Assembly: GCF_043641665.1 (NCBI RefSeq)
Contig: NC_092181.1
Coordinates: 10,075,818-10,139,817, forward strand
Source: Enoplosus armatus
Lineage: Eukaryota; Chordata; Actinopteri; Centrarchiformes; Enoplosidae
Length of the DNA stretch: 64,000 bases
Direction: 5' to 3'
The position numbers and the translations under genes are program-made. Numbering within the stretch: the first letter of the stretch is position 1; each line of letters opens with the position of its first letter. This document shows, piece after piece, positions 56,333 through 64,000 of the stretch. The notes beneath the pieces were generated by a model, which was given only the letters and a program-made list of their open reading frames with translations, did not search any database and was not told the DNA's origin.

Positions 56333-58546
56333 CAGAGTAAGGAAGAAAGTTTGCAAGAGAGTGTGTGTTGTGCTGTGCCTTTGTAATATGTATCATAATG
56401 AACAATATTGTGCCTGGCTGTGTGTTCTCTATTTTTCAAACAAAACTAATTCTCAATGGAAAACAGTGCCTGGACTCCATTTAAATCTCTGACGACTAGC
56501 TGCGATTCAGACAGATATGAGTCACTGTGGGGAAAGCCCGACTTGTACAAGCGTACGGTCTACAAAGAAAGCAGAGAAAACAGTAAAACAGCTGATACAC
56601 CATGCAATGCAGTAAACGTTACAAGAGGAGATGGAGGAGACGAGATGAGAGGGCCCCGTCTTATTTCTTTGGAAACTAAGATTATATTATTTTGTTTGCA
56701 CTACGGACGCTTCATATCCAGGTCAATTCACACACCAACCAGAAACGTGTAGACGCCAACAATGAAGCAAGCAATGCTGATCACGGATTCAGGGAGAAAC
56801 AGTCCTGCAACTCACACAGTGACGCAATCATTTGATAGGAATACGCGAGGGAACGCACATCGGTGAAGTTATTCGGAAGATCCATCTTGATACTTTTTCC
56901 CGGGATAGGATTCCCTTAAAGAATTAGCATTGCAAATGTCGTTACATTTATAGTTTATGAACACTGTTGGATAATACAACGGTGTGGTGATGCAAGTTAA
57001 TTCTGGAAGAAAGGGACTGTTAAGAATGAATAATTGGAAGAATGAATGACAGCTAGCTAGCCGCTAGCTAACGCCCCAGTGGGTGATATGGGTCACACAT
57101 ACACTAATAGCTTGTTTGTCAAGTCACATAGAAGAGTTTAAAAGACGAAGAGAAGTGATGCATAAGGTACTGTACGTACTTAGGCCTCAAGAGCCCCTCT
57201 GGTGCCGGCAGATTTTAAGACCAGCATGGGCGCACAGATAGGTGCAAGCAGATGTGCTACTTACTCAAGTCCCACAGTGATTAAGTCCTTGCATACTCTT
57301 CAAGCTCCCTTCTTCTCTAAAACTGCACATTGTGCTTGGACCCCATCAACTGCAGCTACATTATTGATTTGTCATTGTTCTCAGCTGCGCTGTTTTGGTT
57401 ATTCTTACCCCTCTATTTTTTTTCTGCAAAGACATTTGAGCACATCATCCTTCTCATCATCCTTCACACCAGACGTTCAGCCTAAACGGCAAGGGAAAAC
57501 AATAATTCAGCACTGATGCCCTTGTTAAATCTAAACTAATGAGCCAGATGAAGCTGGCCTCGAGTGGCCGGCAGTGATTTGTTTCAGAGTGAGCTACATG
57601 TGCCCGGAGTGTGAGGGAAAACAGAGTGGATTCTCCCTCAGAGCAGAACAGTATTGATTGGAATGTAATAAGTTATTCAAAGCCATCGACAAGTGGAGCA
57701 TTCCTCTCCATCAATTCACGTACATTATTTATAGTTTTTTCGCTTCCTCGCTATCATCTAAACTGCACAGTGTGCCAGTGTGCAAGTGTTCTAGGTCACG
57801 TGAAATCACATCAGGTGTAGGTGTAGACGAGAAATGGTAAACAAGCTAATATATCTGTAGTATTGTGTCATTTCGATGTTGCTGTCGATTGCTTTGTGAC
57901 GGCGGGAGGAACTTGTTGGCAACGCAGGGCTGACAATGGCAGTGATGCTCTACACGGATTGATGTGGGTGGGTGGTTGTGGAGGATCAGCCACCCCAGCA
58001 GATCCACCCCACACTGTTAAACCACATAGAATCTCCACCGGGGGAGAAAAAAATTAATAAATCCGCTGTTTGCAGGAATTACATTTTGTCAGATTTGTTC
58101 ATTTGGATTAAAGGATCCCGGTGAAACTATGGAGAGAGAGAAAAAGAAACGCATTTGGTGTTGATCTCAAATCAAGATACAAATTTAAGAAAAAATAGTT
58201 GAAAATATAGGAGTAGGAGTAAAACATTATACTAATTTAGAAGATTTGAGAGTAATTGCCAAAGACAGTCCATGTGGATTGTGCAGTAATGAAATGGTAA
58301 ATGGAAATGGTAACTCTCCTGGAGCCTTAAGGGTTAACCCTAACCTTAAACCTAAAGTCTTCGACCTGAAATCGAATGATCTGTGTGACGGAGGGCTTGC
58401 ATTTTGTTCTAAAACGGAAAGCGAGGCCCCCGCAATGTGGCTGTGCGAACACCAGGATGGGCCCCAATTGAGATTTAAAAAATCTCGTTTTCAAAGGAGT
58501 CCTGGCCTTGATAGGCAGCAGCACGAAGAAAGTAATACATGTCCCC

Positions 58547-58582
<36 letters not shown>

Positions 58583-58893
58583 AGATGCATGGCCATTAGT
58601 CGCGCATGAGGTCAAGGGGAACCTAATTAAAAGAGGCTGGGGGATGTTAATACCTGCTCTGTGCTCCATTAGCAGGTTCAAACACCGTCCACCGAAATTA
58701 ATTGTACTGTTTTTCTCTCCTTACATTTATCTCTTTGTCACCCTCCCTCTCTCGCGCTTTCATGCTCTCCTCTCATTGTTCCCATGTGTCTGGATGAATG
58801 CCTTGAAATGAAATGAGAATGACATTTGAAAACACAAAACCTGTGTGAAATATTGTATTCTCAATAATTGTCTCTTGTCTGTCTCTCATATAG
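56285..58893 (+). other. YD-shell intron, 2.6 kb
   Basis: It contains a (TG)15 tract at 56302-56331 near the donor, a diverged GGGGACA-type repeat with CA tail at 58310-58585, and otherwise nothing I can name. Confidence 0.5.
58310..58585 (-). repeat. GGGGACA/GT-linked dispersed repeat, copy 3
   Basis: It is a diverged copy with 'ggttaaccctaaccttaaac', 'gcgaggcccccgcaatgtgg' and a terminal CA tract (58551-58581). Confidence 0.5.
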
Positions 58894-58998
58894 ACCAGCT
58901 TCGTAACAGCTACCAGGTGGGTAATGACCATTCACTGAGGGTCATCTATGCCAATGGGATGGACACGCACTACCAGACGGAGCCCCATATACTGGCGG
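58894..58998 (+). CDS. tenm3: tenm3 exon: YD shell (DQLRNSYQ)
   Basis: The exon is 105 nt, phase 1 to 1, so skipping keeps the frame. Acceptor gtctctcatatag, donor gtatgc. It encodes [20 protein letters not shown], then [23 protein letters not shown] and TEPH(I/V)LAG are fixed in teneurin-3. Confidence 0.95.
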
Positions 58999-60174
58999 GT
59001 ATGCAGCTTTGAGCACATTGCCCTGAATGTGTAGTATGGTATAATAAAAGGTTTCATGTCAAACATAATCTGTTATTGTTAAATCTTTATTTACACTGTG
59101 TGTACACAGTATGCGTGAACCATTGGGTGTGAGCTATCTACATGGTGATTGCTTATGTGTTTAGTACGCCGCGTACCAGATTTCCATGTAAATGGCTTTC
59201 CGCCATGAATTTTTATATTGCATGCCTGGTTTCTCTGAGATGCCAACACACATTTCTGCAGGTAAACACCATCTGATGGGCCTGTTTGTGAAAAGCATCA
59301 TAGCGGGGCGTCAGTGTCAGTGTCAGTGTCGTGTTTTCAGTTCTGCTCCATCACTCGTCACAAGCCACTGCTTGTCCAGCTGTAGTGACACACAGTTTGA
59401 TTTGACACGTTAGGAATTGATTTTCATTGCTAGTATCAGAAAACAATAATAACATGAGATATCCCATTTTTGATCCCTTGGATCCCATTTCTCAAGCCAT
59501 GCCAGGATTTTTTCACGTTTTTGCGCGCATTTACTGCTGATCATCTACACTTTACTTTGTTGCTGAGCATTTCCCAAAGCACCACAGTAGCCTTTAAGAC
59601 TCAAATATGCCATGTTCCTTTTTAATTTCTAAATATCCTCTGTACAGTGTGAAAAATCAACACTACAACATGCTTTGGAAAAATGGTTAGTAGCGATGAA
59701 AAGCAATCGATGCACAAACCCCATCTCGAGATAGAAACATTGAAAGTCTGAAGTGGTATGTACTGGTGCAAATCAATTAAACCCTCCAGACAGGCTAATA
59801 GCTTCGTTAAATGATCAGAATCCACTCTGGCATGTACAATGTTGGAGGGTTTTTAGCTAGTTTGCGCAAAATGTTTAAAGAAAGGCAAGGATCTCAGTAA
59901 TATTACAGTCCTAGCATGGTTAGGATGATGTTGCCACTCACTATAAAAACGTGTGCAAGGCACCCAGGATGTTGCAATGCATCTGAAAAACACAACAGGG
60001 ACTAGCTCAGAAGTATCAAATTGGAAGCATTCAGCAGGCCCAGCCCAACAGCACATACTGATATTTATTATATATTATTGCTTTGCATATTCTGGTTTAG
60101 ACTTTTTCACCCAAAAAAAAATAAATATATATATATATTGTTGGTATTCACGTCTTTTTCATATCCCTTCCTAG
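58999..60174 (+). other. YD-shell intron, 1.2 kb
   Basis: It contains a (TGTCAG)n-like short tandem run at 59311-59330 and a TA run at 60120-60138. No exon or mobile element was recognised. Confidence 0.5.
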
Positions 60175-60305
60175 GTGCTGCTAACCCAACTGTAGCCCGA
60201 CGCAACATGACACTGCCGGGAGAGAACGGCCAGAACCTGGTGGAGTGGAGGTTCAGGAAGGAACAGACTCGTGGGAAAGTCATCGTCTTCGGGAGGAAGC
60301 TCAGG
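60175..60305 (+). CDS. tenm3: tenm3 exon: YD shell, last exon in window
   Basis: The exon is 131 nt, phase 1 to 0. Acceptor atcccttcctag, donor gtgagc. It encodes [20 protein letters not shown], then [20 protein letters not shown] and RKLR. The family continues with V(N/H)GRNLLS in the next exon, which I could not find before 64000. NMT is a potential glycosylation site. Confidence 0.95.
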
Positions 60306-61356
60306 GTGAGCGCTCTCTCCAGCTGACTTGGGGTTTGACTCAGTCCATGCGTCCATCCAATCATGCATTTACTGCAGAATTGATGGACATGAATGGGACA
60401 ACATTATTATCTAAATATGTGAAAACATTATTATTATTATTGTTGTCATTCTTATAATGTGTGTAACACACTCACACTTAAGGCTATTCAAAGTTTCAAT
60501 TTCACCTGTGTGTTTTTGGGCTGTTGGAAGGAGAACATCTGGCCCCAGCCGGCCATTAGACGTAAATTCAGCGTCTTCTTGCAATAAGGCAACAATGCTC
60601 ACAAGCCACGGAGTCATGTGACTGATCACTTTGCCCCCCTCTGCGAGCAGCGCAATATGGGTTACAGAGGTGTTTCTGTTTCGGTCTGTGATAGCTTCGT
60701 GTCTTAGGAGAGAAGGAAGGGGCCGGGATTCGTTCGTAGAGTTTGAATATTACACTAAGTGCTCTCTAACTAGCCCAGCCTATAATAGGAGGCAACGTTG
60801 CAGTCATGCGGCCTCTGGACAGTTTGATCCTCACAGTGGTGCCAATCTCAGCACGTTCCAATAAATCCAAATGAATGCAACGGCATGTGTGGTCCACCAG
60901 TGACAATGGGTGAGTGTTGTTATTGTGAGCCAGCGATAATGAGCTGCAGGTAGATGTGTTGTTTTTTGTTTTTTTTCATAAATGTGTAATCATAGGTGAG
61001 CGTAAATACAACATGTATACTGTACAAGTCAGCTAACACAATGACAGTCCAGCCAATTTAAGGTGTTAATGATGGTGAGGCTGGATGAACAGCAGTGAGC
61101 TTTAATCCAGCCTTTCTGCCAAACGCCGATATTCACACAATATTTGTTTATATGGTGACGAGTGTGCACTGCGCACAAGATGTGTAAGCAGCACGGTGGG
61201 TGAAGTAATGGAAACATCTGCTGTCAGGTACAGAACGTGAACGCTGGCAAAGTTTTACGAGATGATAAATGAATTGTGTAGGACAGTTGGTGATGGGATT
61301 TTTAATCACTGGATGTATGATGTATTTATAATGCATTTATTTTGGTCAATATAATG

Positions 61357-62075
61357 TAGGGCTGTGCGATATGGCTCATAAATAATAATATAAGCTATGC
61401 TGAGATATACGATATATATATTCAATTCAAAATGTATTATATATATATATTATGTAGTAGTGTCATTTGCAGTGAGCCTGCAGGACTGTCAACAAGATGG
61501 TCAATTTGGGAGGGACTAAAGTTAGCATAGGAGTCCTCAGTTATGTTGATTACTATATGTATGATGTCACTAGTCCACATGCACACACAGTACCTACAGG
61601 ACACGTACTGCCTGCTGCCAACCAACGACAGATTGCACATTGCACACTGCCCTGTCATTCAACATACCTTTATTTATCATAGCAGTGTACATTATATGTG
61701 CAGTGTTCTAAAATAACACACCGTAAATTCTCAAATAGTGCAAACATATGTGATATGATACATTGCTATAGATTAAACAGTATATACAGTAGTGAAAATT
61801 GACATCTACGGCAGTAAAATGCAACATTAATGCAGCAGTATGTTCATCCAGAAACATCATACTTTCACCTGAGTAAGGTTTACAATGCAGAACTTTGACT
61901 TGTAGTGGGGGTATTAAGTATGTCTTCTTCCACCTCTGGTTAACACACCCACAGCCCAACTAACTGCACCTGCGTGTACCGGCCGAGCCTTTCTCCTTTA
62001 AGGAAGGTGGCCTTGTGGGTAAATTAGTGTGTGTGACGGAGTCAAGTGGGTTCACTGTGAAAGTGAGTCTTTCCC

Positions 62076-62110
<35 letters not shown>

Positions 62111-62287
62111 ACGCGCTACGTTACTTTAGTCAGCCGTAATGTATGTAAATAAGCTCAGGTTGCAGGATAACATGCCCTAATGTAGCGGCCAACGGAAACA
62201 CTGAATACTTGAATATGACGACATGGTCATCTGCTATATTGTGCATTAATGTATATTGGAATATATTCAGTATATTGCCCAGTCTTA
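61357..62287. mobile_element. hAT-like non-autonomous DNA transposon, 931 bp
   Basis: The left end is 'tagggctgtgcgatatgg', and the right end read inward is 'taagactgggcaatatac'. The 8 bp before it (61349-61356) and after it (62288-62295) are both atataatg, a perfect target duplication. No transposase frame is present. A (TG)n tract lies inside (62077-62109). Confidence 0.8.
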
Positions 62288-63489
62288 ATATAATGTTTAG
62301 ACATACAGTGGATTCAGAGGAAAAGTTTGTCTTGACATTGCAAGATGTTGTAAGAGCATCATACCAACCAGATGATGTGTACCAGATCCAAGCAACCAAT
62401 CACATGTATGTAATTATAAACACTATGAACAATATTTAAATGATTGAATACAAAATTCACTGTCTCTCTCCACACACACACACACACACACACACAAATA
62501 TCCATGTACCTTATAATTCCAGTTCCAACTTTAACCACAGACCAAAGCCCGAACCCTAAAATTAGACAATTGCCGTGTTTTTCAAAAATGTCATAACACA
62601 ATTACCGAAAATTGCTCTTGGCTGAAAATGGGCCAGAAAAAAATGTGAGAATTAAAAGTTACGGCCAGTCAAACTATGACACGAACTCAACAGATAATTC
62701 AGGGGCTCGGCTCTTGCATAAAGACATTTTAAAAAACACAGAACGTGCTGAAAAGGACGGGCTGATGATCACTCCTGTAGCTTTAAACTTTCCATACTAG
62801 GTAGTTACAGCAGGTAAATGTATTCCAGTCCATGTGTGAGTGATTCTATGCAAAGGGAAGGCAGGACCATCAGATAGTCCTGTTTGCCGTTACTTTGAAT
62901 TAAAAGTCACGGTCTGTTGGAGGCCATGCCAATCTTCATTATGATTTGCTTCCCCTGATACGGTGGGCCTCACACTCTACACGGCTTTTGGACGCTTTCC
63001 CGCTGGCTACTAGCCACTGCCCAGCATCCTCCTTATCTGCCCCCCCCCCACCCTTTATTCACCTCGCTGCATTCAACTAGTGATAATTCAAGTGTCTGAA
63101 TGAAAAGATGAGAAAAATGACTTGAACATTTTCCAGCAAGACTCTCTCTTTAATGAAACAGTAAAACAATTGATCAGCTAATTCTTAGTAAGAACGGCTT
63201 CAAGGATCCATAAGGTGAGTTTAGCGCAAAGTGGAGTTTGAAACAAATAGCACGTCATTTAGAAAGCCATAAAGAGTGGCTAGCTGGCTCGGTGACGCTA
63301 CGCTGTTTTATGGGTATTGAATCCAAGGTTTGTTTTCATTCATCGGCTAAGGTGCAGATGTTGAATTGAACAGCCAAGAACTTAACACGTGGGCTAAATT
63401 TGTTGTTTGTCTGTTTGTTAGCCAGGTGGCTAGTCCTTCATGGGGAACCAGCACTAGCACTAGCATCTCTCTCTCTCTCTCTCTCTGTC

Positions 63490-63690
63490 TACCGAACCAG
63501 AAGATGACCGCCCACACAGAGCCTGGTTCTTGCTTGAGGTTTTTCGCCTGTTAAAAGGACGTTTTTCCTTGCCTAGTGCTTGCTCATGGTGGGAACTGTT
63601 GGGTCTGCTCTATGTGAAAAGTCCTGAGATAACCTGTCTTGTGGTGTATCACTCTTTAAATGAAATTGAACTGAATTCATCACGAAGCAT
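63490..63690 (+). mobile_element. SINE, plus orientation
   Basis: 'gagcctggttcttgcttgag', 'ctgttaaaaggacgtttttc', 'gcctagtgcttgctcatgg', 'gggaactgttgggtctgctc' and a degraded 'gaaattgaactgaattca' tail. This is the fuller 5' form of the SINE at 53604-53760. Confidence 0.7.
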
Positions 63691-64000
63691 TCTTTTAATG
63701 CTTGTAATGAGGAAGTCCATCCCCTGTCGCTCTGCGTTTCAACGTTTTAGTGTTTTAAGTATCTGCGTAATTTTGTTAATGATGACGAAATATGTTCAAA
63801 ACCAGGCAGTGGTTAAGCAGTCTGTCTGTGCAGATGGTCATGACATTTGCTGGATGATTCCTTTAGCTTTTGGTAACCTCTTGATGTTGATTTCAGCTTG
63901 TACACAAAAAAAAATATCAAAATCTAATGGGCAAACGTTCACTGATCTTTTCTCTAACGCCACACTCAGGACAAAATGTACGCAAACTGTCTTGTAACAT

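Larger units (their letters stand above)
6199..60305 (+). other. tenm3: Teneurin-3 gene (partial), overall 28-exon model
   Basis: Teneurins are large type II membrane proteins that mediate neuronal target recognition and synapse adhesion through homophilic contacts and through latrophilins. The exons listed below join in frame: 3344 nt plus one upstream base gives 1115 codons without a stop. Domain order is EGF6-8, Cys-rich, transthyretin-related, FN-plug, NHL propeller, start of YD shell, which is the fixed teneurin order. Assignment to paralog 3 rests on remembered family sequences: the NKDFRHS microexon (teneurin-2 has NKEFKHS and teneurin-1 lacks it), [12 protein letters not shown] in the NHL domain, [15 protein letters not shown] in the TTR domain and IYRPK. 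Teneurin-4 is the next candidate. Both ends of the gene are outside the window. Exon borders were chosen by GT-AG sites, phase and family alignment. Confidence 0.93.
60306..64000 (+). other. Intron after the last exon seen
   Basis: It contains a hAT-like element (61357-62287), (CA)n at 62471-62497, (TC)n at 63463-63487 and a SINE (63490-63690). I searched for the next exon, which should start V(N/H)GRNLLS, and did not find it. Confidence 0.55.

Noticed and set aside
63530..63997. 155-residue open frame at the end of the window
   Set aside because: Its first 50 codons lie in a SINE and the rest shows no family resemblance.
60306..64000. Next tenm3 exon (V(N/H)GRNLLS...)
   Set aside because: I looked in all plus-strand frames and found no matching stretch; it must be downstream.
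1..64000. CRISPR arrays, operons, ribosome binding sites, bacterial or phage features
   Set aside because: Spliced vertebrate gene with fish repeats; the only regular repeats are microsatellites and dispersed transposons.

Overview
The window is a stretch of vertebrate genome, almost certainly from a ray-finned (teleost) fish. Evidence: GT-AG spliced exons with long introns, abundant (CA)n/(TG)n microsatellites, and many repeat families that I recognise from teleost genomes (a SINE with a GAATT-rich tail, SINEs with a 'ccttgagcaagac' core, hAT-like elements, LINE fragments, GGGGACA/GT-linked repeats).

One host gene fills the window on the + strand: a teneurin, best matched to teneurin-3 (tenm3). 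I can place 28 exons between 6199 and 60305. Joined in order they total 3344 nt; with the one base owed by the upstream exon this is 1115 whole codons with no stop, and every junction agrees in phase. The exons encode, in order, EGF-like repeats 6 to 8, the Cys-rich segment, the transthyretin-related domain, the FN-plug, the NHL beta-propeller and the first part of the YD-repeat shell. The N-terminal cytoplasmic part, the transmembrane helix and EGF1-5 lie upstream of the window. The rest of the YD shell and the C-terminal domains lie downstream; I found no further coding exon after 60305.

Three exons are frame-preserving microexons: 27 nt (9770-9796) and 9 nt (12640-12648) between EGF7 and EGF8, and 21 nt (42215-42235) in the NHL propeller. 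They correspond to the alternatively spliced A and B sites of vertebrate teneurins, which tune cis and trans adhesion. The 27-nt exon sits between pyrimidine tracts of the PTBP1 type. The 9-nt and 21-nt exons each carry a TGC 13-20 nt upstream, as SRRM4-dependent neural microexons do. Several ordinary exons have (TG)n tracts directly at the acceptor, and one 108-nt exon lies between complementary (TG)13 and (CA)19 tracts.

The remainder is intron with mobile-element debris. 1-790: LINE reverse transcriptase fragment with a SINE inserted. 3288-3506: L2-like LINE fragment. 7281-7890: MITE. 26700-26893: SINE. 28151-29288 and 61357-62287: two hAT-like non-autonomous elements with 8-bp target duplications. 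44130-45430: deleted LINE on the minus strand. 49650-50920: frameshifted Cys-rich ORF next to a second LINE fragment. 53604-53760, 54838-54950 and 63490-63690: SINE copies. I saw no other host gene, RNA gene, CRISPR array or prokaryotic feature.
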